A DNA stretch of 64,000 nucleotides from Gammaproteobacteria bacterium (lineage in GTDB: Bacteria > Gemmatimonadota > Gemmatimonadetes > Longimicrobiales > Gaopeijiaceae), in the NCBI GenBank assembly GCA_028820325.1, contig JAPPJO010000075.1:1-64000 (forward strand), given 5' to 3'. The translations under genes and the position numbers were made by a program. The notes beneath the pieces were generated by a model, which saw only the letters and a program-made list of their open reading frames with translations, searched no databases and was not told the DNA's origin. Numbering within the stretch: the stretch's first letter is position 1; each line of letters starts with the position of its first letter. This document shows positions 16,923 to 26,294 of the stretch, piece after piece.

Positions 16923-18746
16923 TTGAGCACGCACATCGCCTACCTGGACGGTCCGCGCCTGCGCCGTTCGCTGGTGGCGGCCTGCGAGTACACCCGCCAG
17001 CAGCGCCAGGAACTCAACCGCATAAACGTCTTCCCGGTGCCCGACGGCGATACCGGCACCAACCTTGCGCTCACGGTCGAGGCCATCGCGGACCGCCTGC
17101 GCCGCAACCGGGACCGCGACGTCTCGACCGTCGCGGATCAGGCGGCCGAAGCAGCGCTGCTCGGAGCCCGCGGCAACAGCGGGATGATGCTGTCGCACTT
17201 CCTGCTGGGCTTCGCGGCCCAACTGAAGGGGCGCCGGCGGGTGGGCCCGCGCGGATTCGCGGGCGCGCTCGCCGGAGGCATCGACAACCTGTACGATGCG
17301 CTCGACGATCCGGTCGAGGGCACCATTCTGACCGTCATCCGCGATACCGCGAACGCCGCACGCGAGGCGGTGGCCACCGATTTCGTCCCCTACGTCGAGG
17401 GATTGGTGGATGCGGCCAGGGAGTCGCTCGAGCGCACGCCTTCGCTGCTCCCGGTACTGAAGGAGGCCGGGGTGGTGGATGCGGGTGGGCGCGGCTTCGT
17501 GCACATGCTGGAGGGCGTGCTCCTGCTCATCAACGGCGACCCGATCGTGGCCGGGGACGATACGGACTACTCGGACGTCCCGGCCGCGGTCGCGGAGATC
17601 GAGTACCCGGCGGACGAGGAGCAGTACCGCTACTGCACGGAGGCGCTGGTGCGGGGCGCGGGGCTGCCGGAGTCGGCGGTGGTGCGCGAGGAACTGCGCC
17701 GCCACGGGGACTCGATCATCGTGGTCAGCTCGGACACCCTGCTCAAGGTGCACATCCATACCGACGGCCCCGAAGGCGTCTTCTCCTATCTCCGCACCCT
17801 GGGCCGGCTGGCCACGAAGAAGGCCGAGGACATGCGCGCGCAGCACGCGGCGGCGCGTCACGGCGGCGGACACCGTCGGAGCCTCGTGCGGCGGCCGTTC
17901 GCGATCGTGACCGACAGCGGCAACGACCTTCCCGAGGAAATCATCCGGGCGCACGGCATTCACGTGGTCCCGGCCATCCTGGTCGACGGGGGCCGGCCCC
18001 TGCGCGACGGCATCGACATCACTGCCGACGACTTCCACGAGAAGATGCGCGACGCCGATGGGGAGCTCCCCACCACCTCCCAGCCTCCGCCGCAGGCCTT
18101 CGTGGACGGGTTCACCCGGGCCGCCGAGGACGGCGACCGCATCCTGGGCGTCCTGCTGGGCAGCGGCGTGTCGGGCACCTTCGGTTCGGCGGAGGCCGCG
18201 GCGCGCACCTTCGACGGGGTGCCGGTGCATCTCTTCGATTCGCGAGGCGTGTCGGTGCTCGAGGGGCTGATGGTGCTCAAGGCGGCCGAGCTGGCGGAGA
18301 GCGGGATGTCCGCCGAGGAGATCCTGGCCGAGCTCGCCCGGGTGCGCGACCAGTCGGGCATCTTCGCCACCGTGGACACCTTCGACCGCCTGCTGCATTC
18401 CGGCCGCGTCGGCAAGGGGCAGGCGTGGGTCGGGGGCATGCTGGGCGTGAAGCCCATCCTGTCGCTGACCGATGAGGGGAAGGTCGGTCCGGTCGGCAAG
18501 GTGATCGGCCGTCGGAAGGTTCTTCCGGCGGTGATGGGGCTCCTGGAAGACCGCATCCCGGCCGGAGCGAAGAAGCTGCGCTTCGGCGTGGTGCACGTCG
18601 GGTATCCCGAGATCATCGAGAAGGTGTCGGCCGCACTGCGGGCGCGCTACGGCGAGGTCGACATCCTCACCGGGCCCGCGGCACCGATCTTCGCCACCCA
18701 CGTCGGGCTGGGCGCCTGGTGCCTGGCGTACATGGTGGAGGACTAG
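16923..18746 (+). CDS. Fused DAK2-DegV protein (FakA-FakB-like fatty acid kinase)
   Basis: A 607-residue fusion. Residues ~5-200 are a DAK2/DhaL-type nucleotide-binding domain with NVFPVPDGDTGTN, where Asp41 and Asp43 would hold Mg-ATP, and the ARGNSGMMLSH motif. A FakA-type middle and C-domain follow (~220-310). Residues ~320-605 are a DegV domain (AIVTDSGNDLP, then SGVSGTFGSA and GRVGKGQAW), the fatty-acid-binding FakB module. In Firmicutes FakA and FakB are separate and phosphorylate exogenous fatty acids for phospholipid synthesis. The start is TTG 16923, chosen because the DAK2 domain begins immediately; no better start exists. Confidence 0.88.
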   Translation: MSTHIAYLDGPRLRRSLVAACEYTRQQRQELNRINVFPVPDGDTGTNLALTVEAIADRLRRNRDRDVSTVADQAAEAALLGARGNSGMMLSHFLLGFAAQLKGRRRVGPRGFAGALAGGIDNLYDALDDPVEGTILTVIRDTANAAREAVATDFVPYVEGLVDAARESLERTPSLLPVLKEAGVVDAGGRGFVHMLEGVLLLINGDPIVAGDDTDYSDVPAAVAEIEYPADEEQYRYCTEALVRGAGLPESAVVREELRRHGDSIIVVSSDTLLKVHIHTDGPEGVFSYLRTLGRLATKKAEDMRAQHAAARHGGGHRRSLVRRPFAIVTDSGNDLPEEIIRAHGIHVVPAILVDGGRPLRDGIDITADDFHEKMRDADGELPTTSQPPPQAFVDGFTRAAEDGDRILGVLLGSGVSGTFGSAEAAARTFDGVPVHLFDSRGVSVLEGLMVLKAAELAESGMSAEEILAELARVRDQSGIFATVDTFDRLLHSGRVGKGQAWVGGMLGVKPILSLTDEGKVGPVGKVIGRRKVLPAVMGLLEDRIPAGAKKLRFGVVHVGYPEIIEKVSAALRARYGEVDILTGPAAPIFATHVGLGAWCLAYMVED

Positions 18747-18765
18747 CGTCGCTACTCGGACGAGC

Positions 18766-18794
18766 TTCCGAGGCGCGCCCGTCTGTGGTACGAT
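18766..18794 (+). promoter_or_regulatory. Candidate promoter giving a leaderless mRNA
   Basis: TTCCGA (18766-18771) and TACGAT (18789-18794) are separated by 17 bases. The -10-like element ends 5 bases before the GTG start codon of the response regulator at 18800, and no ribosome binding site is visible, which is the usual geometry of leaderless transcripts. The -35 match is poor, so confidence is low. Confidence 0.3.
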
Positions 18795-18799
18795 GAAGT

Positions 18800-19573
18800 G
18801 TGGAACGACTTGACGCGGTGACGAATCAGCCGGAGGTCGAATCCCGCGATGCGTCCGATCCCCCGCCACGCGTGCTCGTGGTCGAGGATGAAGCCGACAT
18901 CGCGGCGCTGGTTGCGTACCAGCTGACCCGCGACGGGCTGCGGGTGGAAACGGTGTCGAGGGGGACCTCGGCGCTCTCTTCCATCGACCGCGAGATGCCG
19001 GACATCGTCGTCCTGGACCGCCTGCTTCCGGGGGAGTCGGGCGACGAGGTCCTGCGCACCATTCGCCGCAGGGCCGCGACCCGCCACCTGCCCGTGCTCA
19101 TGCTCACCGCCAAGCGCGAGCAGGAGGACCGCATCGAGGGGCTGGAGATGGGTGCGGACGACTACCTCACCAAGCCCTTCAGCCCGCGCGAGCTGATTCT
19201 GCGGGTGCGCTCCATTCTGCGGCGCGCCCGGTCCACCCACACCGGCGGCGCGGGACAGATCCTGCGCGCAGGTCCCCTCGCCATCGACCTGACCGGCCAC
19301 CAGGTGACCCTCGACGGCCGCGAACTGAACCTGACGCCCACGGAGTTCCGGCTGCTTCGGGTGCTGGTCGAGCGCCGCGGGCGAACCCAGAGCCGCCGGC
19401 AATTGCTTGAGTCCGCCTGGGAGGTGGGGCCCGGAGTGTCCGGCTATATCCACACGCGCACGGTGGACATGCACATCCGCCGGCTGCGCACCAAGCTCGA
19501 GGAGGTGGGCGACTGGGTCGAGACCGTGCGCGGCTTTGGCTATCAGTTCCGGCTTCCCGACGCGGAGGGATAG
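18800..19573 (+). CDS. OmpR/PhoB-family response regulator
   Basis: A 257-residue transcription regulator. The receiver domain (about 23-140) has the acidic pair Glu29/Asp30, phosphoacceptor Asp73 (VVLDRLLPG), and LTAKRE with the conserved Lys. The C-terminal winged-helix domain (about 155-255) ends with the trans-reg-C segment (TVDMHIRRLRTKLEE and VRGFGYQF). It is PhoB-like in its parts and stands directly before its sensor kinase. The start is GTG 18800. Target genes cannot be read from the window, although ppk and a Phr-like context make phosphate control a reasonable guess. Confidence 0.93.
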   Translation: MERLDAVTNQPEVESRDASDPPPRVLVVEDEADIAALVAYQLTRDGLRVETVSRGTSALSSIDREMPDIVVLDRLLPGESGDEVLRTIRRRAATRHLPVLMLTAKREQEDRIEGLEMGADDYLTKPFSPRELILRVRSILRRARSTHTGGAGQILRAGPLAIDLTGHQVTLDGRELNLTPTEFRLLRVLVERRGRTQSRRQLLESAWEVGPGVSGYIHTRTVDMHIRRLRTKLEEVGDWVETVRGFGYQFRLPDAEG

Positions 19574-19585
19574 CCCGGGTACGCC

Positions 19586-21418
19586 ATGAAGCTGCGCGCG
19601 CACCACGGTCTGTTCCTGGGCTTCGTAGCGGTGGTGGGCATCCTGGTCGCCGCCATGGTGGTCATCGTCGGGACCGGCCTGCGGCGCCAGCTGGTGGAAT
19701 CCTATCAGAGCGACCTGGCCGGGGATCTGGCGCTGGCGCAGCTGCTGCTGGAGGGAAGCGATGGGGGCTTCTCCAATCTGCAAGAGCTGGCGGAGCGCAT
19801 GCGGGAGCGGGTCGACTACAGGGTTACGGTGATCGCGCCCGACGGGACCGTTCTCGCCGACTCCGATTCGGACTACCGCGCGATGGAGAACCACGGCGAC
19901 CGCCCGGAGGTGCAGGGGGCCCTCGCGGGTTCGACCACGTTCGCCGAGCGCCGGAGCGCGACGGTGGGAGTTGCCCTCCTGTACGCAGCGACCGTGCTCG
20001 GGTTCGAGGGCGAGCCCGTCGTCCTGCGTCTGGCGGCGTCGCTTGAGGCCATCGACGCCACGGTGATTCAGACGCAGGGGGCCATCGCCGGCGCCGGCGC
20101 GGTGGCGATCGTCCTGGCGCTAGGTCTCTCGTACGTGCTGGCGCGCGCCCTGGCCCATCCCCTCGAGCGGGTGGCGGCGCGCGCGCGCCTGATCGCCGCC
20201 GGCGCGGACGGCATGCAGCCGCTGGCTTCGTCGCGCATGACCGAACTCGCCGAGCTGGTCGAGGCCTTCAACCGCCTCACCTCGGACCTGGACGCGCGCA
20301 TCCGCGAGCTTGCGGGCGCGCGCGACGAGGTGCGCGACGTGCTCAACGCCATCAACGAGGGGGTTGTCGCCCTGAACGCCGATGCCCGTCTGGTGCGCAT
20401 CAACGAGGCTGCGATGCGCATTCTCGACGTGGAGCCGGTTCCCGCGCTGACGCATGTGAGCCTGTTCGTGCGTTCCGCGGAGCTCCGGCTGCTCATGGAG
20501 GCGGCTCCGTCCCAAGCCGTGGGCGCGCGCGAAGTCCACCTGGGCGAGAAGCGGTACCTGGTGTCGGGCCGGCCGCTGGGGGCGGGCGGGGCCGTCATCA
20601 CCTTCGTCGACGTGAGCGAGATCCGGCGCCTCGAAGAAGTGCGGAGCGACTTTGTCGCCAACGCGTCCCACGAACTCAAGACGCCCCTAACCGCGGTGCG
20701 CGGGTTTTCGGAGACCCTCCTCGAGGACGATCCGCCCGAGGACCTCCGCCAGAGCTTCCTCGATCTCATCTGGCGCAATACCGTGCGCCTGCAGCAGCTG
20801 GTCGAGGACCTGCTCGACCTGTCACGCCTGGAGTCCGGGGGATGGGTGCCCCAGTCCGAACCGGTCCGGGTGGAAGAGGTGGCCGTCAAGGCCTGGGCCC
20901 AGGCCGGGCCGCGCGTCTCCGAATCGAGCGTGCGGCTGCACATCGACGGAACCGGAATCGCGACGGCCGACGCCCGCGGGCTCTCGCAGATCTTCCAGAA
21001 CCTCTTCGACAACGCGCTCCGGCACACCCCCTCGGGAGGGTCGATCCGGGTGCAGGTCGAGTCCGAGGCGAGTGAGGGCCTCCTCCTCGTGTCGGTAAGG
21101 GATACGGGCAGCGGCATCCTGCCGGCCCACCTGCCGCGCATCTTCGAACGGTTCTACCGGGTGGATCCGGCCCGCTCGAGAGCGGAAGGAGGGACTGGCC
21201 TGGGGCTTGCAATCGTGCGCCATCTGGTGATCGCCATGGGAGGCGAGGTCTGGGCCGAGAGCGTGATCGAGGAGGGAACCACGATTCGCTTCACGCTCCC
21301 GCGCGGCTCCGCGACTTCGCTGTCTCTCATGGAGCTGGATGAGGAAGACGACGACGATGAGGACGACGAACTCGACTACGGAGACTTCGTCGCCGCGTCG
21401 TCGCTGATTGGGGAGTAG
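19586..21418 (+). CDS. PhoR-like sensor histidine kinase
   Basis: A 610-residue membrane kinase. Membrane segments lie at about residues 9-30 and 151-172 with a ~120-residue periplasmic sensor domain between, followed by a HAMP domain, a PAS domain (~235-340), a HisKA domain with phosphorylated His362 ([12 protein letters not shown]), and an ATPase domain with N box ([12 protein letters not shown]), G1 (VRDTGSGI) and G2 (GGTGLGLAI). It follows the regulator by 12 bases. The last ~35 residues form an unusual acidic tail with a 13-residue Asp/Glu-rich run ([13 protein letters not shown]), not part of the standard fold. Confidence 0.93.
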   Translation: MKLRAHHGLFLGFVAVVGILVAAMVVIVGTGLRRQLVESYQSDLAGDLALAQLLLEGSDGGFSNLQELAERMRERVDYRVTVIAPDGTVLADSDSDYRAMENHGDRPEVQGALAGSTTFAERRSATVGVALLYAATVLGFEGEPVVLRLAASLEAIDATVIQTQGAIAGAGAVAIVLALGLSYVLARALAHPLERVAARARLIAAGADGMQPLASSRMTELAELVEAFNRLTSDLDARIRELAGARDEVRDVLNAINEGVVALNADARLVRINEAAMRILDVEPVPALTHVSLFVRSAELRLLMEAAPSQAVGAREVHLGEKRYLVSGRPLGAGGAVITFVDVSEIRRLEEVRSDFVANASHELKTPLTAVRGFSETLLEDDPPEDLRQSFLDLIWRNTVRLQQLVEDLLDLSRLESGGWVPQSEPVRVEEVAVKAWAQAGPRVSESSVRLHIDGTGIATADARGLSQIFQNLFDNALRHTPSGGSIRVQVESEASEGLLLVSVRDTGSGILPAHLPRIFERFYRVDPARSRAEGGTGLGLAIVRHLVIAMGGEVWAESVIEEGTTIRFTLPRGSATSLSLMELDEEDDDDEDDELDYGDFVAASSLIGE

Positions 21419-21423
21419 AGATC

Positions 21424-21861
21424 ATGGGCAGGAAAGGGAAGGCCGGAGTACGCGTGAGCGACCGTGAATGGAAGCAGCGTCTGACCCGGGAGCAGTTTCG
21501 CGTAACCCGCCGCAAGGGGACGGAGCGGGCCTTTACCGGAGCTTACTGGAACCTGAAGGACGACGGCCTCTATCGCTGCGTGTGCTGCGAAGCCCCGCTG
21601 TTCGACTCGGGGGACAAGTACGATTCGGGGACGGGATGGCCGAGCTTCAGCGACACGGCCGAAGGCGCCGACATCCGTCTCGAGGACGACCGCAGCTTCT
21701 TCATGCGCCGCACCGAGGTGCTGTGCGCGGAGTGCGACGCCCATCTCGGCCATGTATTCGGGGACGGTCCCGCCCCCACCGGCCAGCGCTACTGCATCAA
21801 CTCCGCGGCGCTCAGGTTCGACCGGTCCCGCGGCCGGGAAGGTACGCAATCCCCAGAGTGA
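21424..21861 (+). CDS. msrB: Peptide-methionine (R)-S-oxide reductase MsrB
   Basis: Repairs oxidised methionine by reducing the R-sulfoxide, in the cytoplasm. The 145-residue protein shows both zinc-binding CxxC pairs (CVCCEAP and CAECDAH), the GTGWPSF signature and catalytic Cys124 in RYCINSAAL. Start ATG 21424 follows GGGGAG; the gap to the kinase gene is 5 bases, so the three genes form an operon. Its 3' end overlaps the convergent propeller gene by 50 bases. Confidence 0.95.
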   Translation: MGRKGKAGVRVSDREWKQRLTREQFRVTRRKGTERAFTGAYWNLKDDGLYRCVCCEAPLFDSGDKYDSGTGWPSFSDTAEGADIRLEDDRSFFMRRTEVLCAECDAHLGHVFGDGPAPTGQRYCINSAALRFDRSRGREGTQSPE

Positions 21862-22867
21862 GGACGCCGACCTCGCGTCTCCACAGCAGTTCGCCCGTGC
21901 CGATGCGCACGGCGGCCACCCCCCCGGCCTCGCCGACCCCGCCCTCCCAGGTCACGTAGGCGACCTCGCCCGGCGGGTCGAGCGCCACCCCGTGCGGGAA
22001 CGCCGCGCCAGCCAGCTCGATGCGGCGCACCTCCGTGAGGGTGGCCGGGTCGAGCACCGACACCGAGCCGCCGCGCCGGTTCGCCACCACCAGCACCCGC
22101 CCGTCCGCCGAGCCCGCGATCTGTGCGGGCATGGGCCCCACCGCGACGGCGCCCTCTGGTTGGCCCGCGCGGGAGAAGGCCCGCACCTCCCCGCTCCCAG
22201 CCATGGTTGCGAAGAAGCGGGCGCCGTCGGGGCTCCAGGCGACGTTCATGGGGGTGTAGCGCGGCGTTCCGGCGGGGGCGGGATCGGGTCCGGCCGGGAC
22301 GCGGGCGAGGGTGGCCGCCGAGGCCGCGTCCATCAGCACGATTTCGTCGGAGAGCGAGCAGGTGACGGCGACCCGCGTCCCGGCCGGGTCGACGGCGGCG
22401 TGGTGGGGGGCGGGGCACACCACCGGCAGCGCCGCCACCGTCAGGTCGTGGACGTCCACCACCGCCACGCGGCTTTCCTCTCCCAGGCCGCCCCGCCAGT
22501 AGTCGGGGATGAAGGCGCGGCGGCCGTCTGGGGTGAGTTCCACCCGAGCCGCGCCCGGAATGTCCAGCTGGAGGCGCCCGACCAGCCTGTCGCCGTCGGT
22601 CTCGAACTTCCACAGGGTGGGGTGCCCGTGCGCGAGGGTGGCGTACCAGTGGCGGCCGTCGGCGGAAACGGTCACGCCGTGGGGCTCGTCGGTCTCGGTG
22701 CGGCGGCGGTCCAGCGAGACGATGCGCAGGGTGGTCCCGTCGCGCGCGTCCAGCACATGGATCCGGTCCGTGAACCCGGAAGTGACGTACAGGCGGGGCG
22801 GGTCCTCCGGGCCATCCGCCGCCCCTCCGCAGGCCACCAGGAGCAGCGCCGCGCCGACCCGTCTCAG
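21812..22867 (-). CDS. YncE-like beta-propeller lipoprotein
   Basis: A ~351-residue protein made of seven-bladed-propeller-type repeats ([34 protein letters not shown] and related). The best leader is [13 protein letters not shown], a very short lipoprotein signal. That places the start at CTG 22867, which overlaps the stop of the upstream gene as CTGA; no ATG or GTG fits. This would be a rare CTG start with translational coupling; a start in the upstream frame is less plausible. The role is likely periplasmic or surface binding; no enzyme motif is visible. Confidence 0.75.
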   Translation of the reverse strand: MRRVGAALLLVACGGAADGPEDPPRLYVTSGFTDRIHVLDARDGTTLRIVSLDRRRTETDEPHGVTVSADGRHWYATLAHGHPTLWKFETDGDRLVGRLQLDIPGAARVELTPDGRRAFIPDYWRGGLGEESRVAVVDVHDLTVAALPVVCPAPHHAAVDPAGTRVAVTCSLSDEIVLMDAASAATLARVPAGPDPAPAGTPRYTPMNVAWSPDGARFFATMAGSGEVRAFSRAGQPEGAVAVGPMPAQIAGSADGRVLVVANRRGGSVSVLDPATLTEVRRIELAGAAFPHGVALDPPGEVAYVTWEGGVGEAGGVAAVRIGTGELLWRREVGVLTLGIAYLPGRGTGRT

Positions 22868-24726
22868 GGGTCCGGCTCCAGAACGACCAGCCCGTGGTTC
22901 ATGTCGGCGGCGTACAGCTTGCCGTTGTCGTGCAGCTGGGGAGCCCACGTGCATGTGTCCTCGGGGCCCAGAAAGCAGTAGTTGGTCTCGTTGCCGTAGT
23001 CGATGAAGCCGGTCTCGCGGCCCTGGAGCTCCAGTTGGCCCATGAGTTCGCCGCTGACGTCCAGAACGCGCAGGCCGCGCTCGTACCACGCCAGGTACAG
23101 GGTCGCGGCATCCTCGTCCATCCAGTAGTTGTGCGACGTGGCCCCCTGGACCTCATAGGTCGCGACCTCGCGCGGCCGGGTGATGTCGCGGAGATCCACC
23201 ACATGCATGATCCCCGAGGGACTCGTGGAATAGCCGAACTGCTCCTCGCCCACGAAGGCGTAGCCGGCCTCGGGCCAGTACCAGACGTTGTGGGTCTGCC
23301 CGCCCAGATCCTGCAGGCGGCTCACCTCCACCGGGTTGGTGGGCGATCCCCCGGCCATCCCGTTGCCCACGTCGAGGATGACGAGCCCCGCATCCCAGTG
23401 CGACAGGAAGGCCAGCCCGTCCCGGACGTAGACGTCGTGGAGCATGCTCGAGCCGGCGTAGAAGCTGGCGGCGAGGCGAGGTGAAGCCGGATCGGAGATG
23501 TCGAGGATGCGCAGTCCGCTGTTGTAGGGGTCGAGAGCCAGATAGGCGTAATCGCCTTCCAGCCACGCGTTGTGGACGCCGGTGGCCAGACCTTCGGTAA
23601 AGCGGCTGATGATCTGCGGGTGCGCCGGATCGGAAAGGTCGAAGAAGGTGACCCCGTTGAGGCCTTCGGGGTCGCCCTCGTGGGTCAGCACGCCGAGCCG
23701 GCCGTCCGCCCGGATCTTTACATCGTTCACCGTGCGCGCGCTCACGACGAGCGAATCGGAAAGGGTGGGCATTCCCGCGGCGTCCAGCGTCCAGGCGTAC
23801 AGAAGGTTGCCCGGAAGCTCGGCCCGCATGCCCCAGGTGCCGGTGTAGGCGTGGTCGCCGTGCACCCACAGGTCCGAAGTGTAGCGGTCGTCGACGGCGC
23901 CCTTTCCAACCAGGCGGAGCGCCTGCGAGAGCCCGCGTGCCTGGACCGTGACGGGCGTGGTGGCGGAATCCGGCCGAATCGTGCCGTTGACGTTGACCTG
24001 TGTACGCGCGACGACCGTGATGTGCCCGGGGGCGTAGGCTACGAACCGGCCATCCGCGTCGAACAGCCCGGCATCCGGCGGGGTGGTGCGCCAGGTCACC
24101 TGCGCCCCCTTCACCGCGGCGCCGCTGCTGTCCCGGACCTCGGCCGAGAAACGCACCACGTCGCCCTGGCGGATGCGCCGGTTCCCCGCCGCGATGCGGA
24201 TGTGCGTGCCGTCGACCGGCCCCACCCGCTGCTCCAGCTGGAAGCGCAGTCCGAGCGATGCACGGGCGTCGCTGCCGGCCTGTGCCTCCAGCGTGGCCTC
24301 GTAGCTGCCCGCCTGGGCGGCGTCCGGCACCATCACCACTATGGACACGGTCTCGCTCGTGCCGGGGTTCAGCGTCGGTATCTCGGAAGGCGTGGCTGTC
24401 GGAACCATGCCGGGCACGGCGACCCCGCCCGTGCGCGCGGCGCGAGCCGACAGGCTCACCGGCCCGACCGCCACGTTGCCGGTGTTGGCCAGATCGACGG
24501 CGCCCCGGTAGGAGAGCGCGCTTCCGTCCCGGGAAGCCACCAGTTCGAGGGTGGCGGTGGAGAACTCGATCGCCGCGACGCGCTCGACGGGAGGTTCTAC
24601 GGGATCGCGGCAGGTGGTGAGCAGCAGCGTGAGCGACAGGCTGAACAGGAGCCCTCCGGGGTGCCTTGCCCGCGATGCGACTCGCGCGACCGGATTTCCC
24701 TGCTCGGAGGTTTCTACTGGGCGCAT
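22864..24726 (-). CDS. LVIVD-repeat beta-propeller lipoprotein
   Basis: A 620-residue exported protein with a leader ending LLLTTC (lipobox), then two Ig-like or CARDB-type domains (about 45-255; for example GNVAVGPVSLSARA, and DVVRFSAEVRDSSG), then LVIVD repeats (~290-610) such as GLRILDISDPASPRLAA and GLVILDVGNGMAG. LVIVD proteins are surface propellers of unknown biochemical role. It is cotranscribed and overlaps by 4 bases with the YncE-like gene; together they form a two-lipoprotein unit. I chose ATG 24726, the last Met before the leader. Confidence 0.85.
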   Translation of the reverse strand: MRPVETSEQGNPVARVASRARHPGGLLFSLSLTLLLTTCRDPVEPPVERVAAIEFSTATLELVASRDGSALSYRGAVDLANTGNVAVGPVSLSARAARTGGVAVPGMVPTATPSEIPTLNPGTSETVSIVVMVPDAAQAGSYEATLEAQAGSDARASLGLRFQLEQRVGPVDGTHIRIAAGNRRIRQGDVVRFSAEVRDSSGAAVKGAQVTWRTTPPDAGLFDADGRFVAYAPGHITVVARTQVNVNGTIRPDSATTPVTVQARGLSQALRLVGKGAVDDRYTSDLWVHGDHAYTGTWGMRAELPGNLLYAWTLDAAGMPTLSDSLVVSARTVNDVKIRADGRLGVLTHEGDPEGLNGVTFFDLSDPAHPQIISRFTEGLATGVHNAWLEGDYAYLALDPYNSGLRILDISDPASPRLAASFYAGSSMLHDVYVRDGLAFLSHWDAGLVILDVGNGMAGGSPTNPVEVSRLQDLGGQTHNVWYWPEAGYAFVGEEQFGYSTSPSGIMHVVDLRDITRPREVATYEVQGATSHNYWMDEDAATLYLAWYERGLRVLDVSGELMGQLELQGRETGFIDYGNETNYCFLGPEDTCTWAPQLHDNGKLYAADMNHGLVVLEPDP

Positions 24727-24941
24727 GTGCCTGGCTACTGGATGTCTAGGCGTGCCGGACGACACTGCCTGAAACGGCAACCATCTCCTAAGATATAACG
24801 ACCGGGTCGGCGGAGCGCATTGAGTTGAGCCCGAGCGGACACTAGTATCCATGGTTGCCCCCAGGGAGACGGCGGACGCGGGGGCGGGCAGCGATATCGA
24901 CGTTTCCAACACCGCGCAACATACGGAAGGGAGTATCCCGC

Positions 24942-26294
24942 ATGACCGGGTGCCGGGTCGGCAAGGGCGAGGGTGCGGTTGGTTCTCGGCTTGTGACACG
25001 CCGCTCCCTCATCCGCTCCGGGCTGGCGGCGCTGGCGGCGGCTCCCTGGGCCGGGCCGCTGGCTGCGGCCACGGGTCCGGCGCGTCATCGAGGCCGGAAC
25101 TCCGGTCCTGCCCAGGAGGGCGACATCGTACTGGGCGTGTCGGCCGCGTTCTCGGGTCCCTCCCGCGGCCTGGGCACCGAACTCTACCGCGGCTCGATGG
25201 CCTGGTTCAACCACGTCAACGACAACGGCGGGGTCAACGGCCGCAGGATCGTACTCAAGCTCACCGACGACGGCTATCAGCCCGATCCCTGCGTCGCGAA
25301 CACGATCCAGCTCATGCAGGACGAGAGCGTCTTCCTGCTCTTCGGATACGTGGGCACCCCCACCGTCACCCGCGTGCTGCCCCTGCTCAAGAGGTTCCGG
25401 GACGAACAGATCTATCTCTTCTTCCCCTTCACCGGGGCGGAGCCGCAACGAGAACCGCCCTACGGCGAGTTCGCCTTCAATCTGCGCGCCTCGTACCGGC
25501 AGGAGACGGCGGGGCTGGTCGACAACTTCGTGCGCATCGGGCGCCGGCGGGTGGCGGTGTTCTACCAGAACGACGCCTACGGCCGGAGCGGGTGGGCCGG
25601 CGTGCGCGAGGCACTCGCGGCGCACGGAGAGACCATGGCCGGCGAGGCCACCTACATGCGCGGCACCCAGTTCGACGCCAGCATGAGAGCGCAGGTGGAA
25701 ATCCTGCAGGGCCAGTCCCCCGACGCCGTGATCTGCATCGGCGCCTACCAGGCGTGCGCCGCCTTCGCCCGGGACGCCGTCGACCTGGGGCTCCACATTC
25801 CCGTCGCCAACGTCTCCTTCGTGGGAAGCGAAAACTTGCTCGCGCTCCTGCGGGAAGGACGCGACGACCCCGAGTCGCACACCCGCTTCCTGGTGAATTC
25901 ACAGGTCGTACCGAGCTACGAGGACACCTCGCTGGCCGCCGTGCGCGAGTATCATGAGCTGATGGAGCGCTACAATCCGGAGCCTCCGGAGGATGTCGAC
26001 AGGATCGCCGAAGGCGAGCCCTATGAGCCCTTCCCGCAGAGCTTCGTCAGCCTCGAGGGCTTCCTGAACGCGAAGCTGATCACGGAGATCATCGCGCGCA
26101 TGGGGAGCGACCCGGACCGTTCGCAGATCGAACAGGCCGTCTTCGCGGTGCGCAACTACGACATCGGGGTCGGCGAGCGGGTGTCGTTCGGGCCTGAGCG
26201 CCGGCAGGGGCTCGACAGGGTCTACTATACGGTTCCGGAGGGGGACCGCTTCGTGCCGCTCGACGACTGGGAGTCCAGGTTCGCGATGTCATGA
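24942..26294 (+). CDS. Type I periplasmic substrate-binding protein (Leu/Ile/Val-binding-like), Tat-exported
   Basis: A 450-residue protein with a Tat signal: Arg20-Arg21 in TRRSLIRSG followed by an alanine-rich core. The mature part is a branched-chain amino-acid-binding-type fold (Peripla_BP_6): ILGVSAAFSGPSR-like start, then GVNGRRIVLKLTDDGYQP, FFPFTGAEP and the QNDAYGRSGWAGV segment. No ABC permease or ATPase genes are nearby. Its stop overlaps the start of the next gene (ATGA at 26291), which makes a receptor role for the adjacent membrane protein more likely than uptake. The start follows GGAAGGGAG. Confidence 0.9.
   Translation: MTGCRVGKGEGAVGSRLVTRRSLIRSGLAALAAAPWAGPLAAATGPARHRGRNSGPAQEGDIVLGVSAAFSGPSRGLGTELYRGSMAWFNHVNDNGGVNGRRIVLKLTDDGYQPDPCVANTIQLMQDESVFLLFGYVGTPTVTRVLPLLKRFRDEQIYLFFPFTGAEPQREPPYGEFAFNLRASYRQETAGLVDNFVRIGRRRVAVFYQNDAYGRSGWAGVREALAAHGETMAGEATYMRGTQFDASMRAQVEILQGQSPDAVICIGAYQACAAFARDAVDLGLHIPVANVSFVGSENLLALLREGRDDPESHTRFLVNSQVVPSYEDTSLAAVREYHELMERYNPEPPEDVDRIAEGEPYEPFPQSFVSLEGFLNAKLITEIIARMGSDPDRSQIEQAVFAVRNYDIGVGERVSFGPERRQGLDRVYYTVPEGDRFVPLDDWESRFAMS

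Noticed and set aside
14967..18869. A 1,300-codon open frame on the minus strand
   Set aside because: It is antisense to the radical SAM, phosphatase and DAK2-DegV genes and rich in Arg, Ala, Gly and His, as produced by shadow frames in high-GC DNA.
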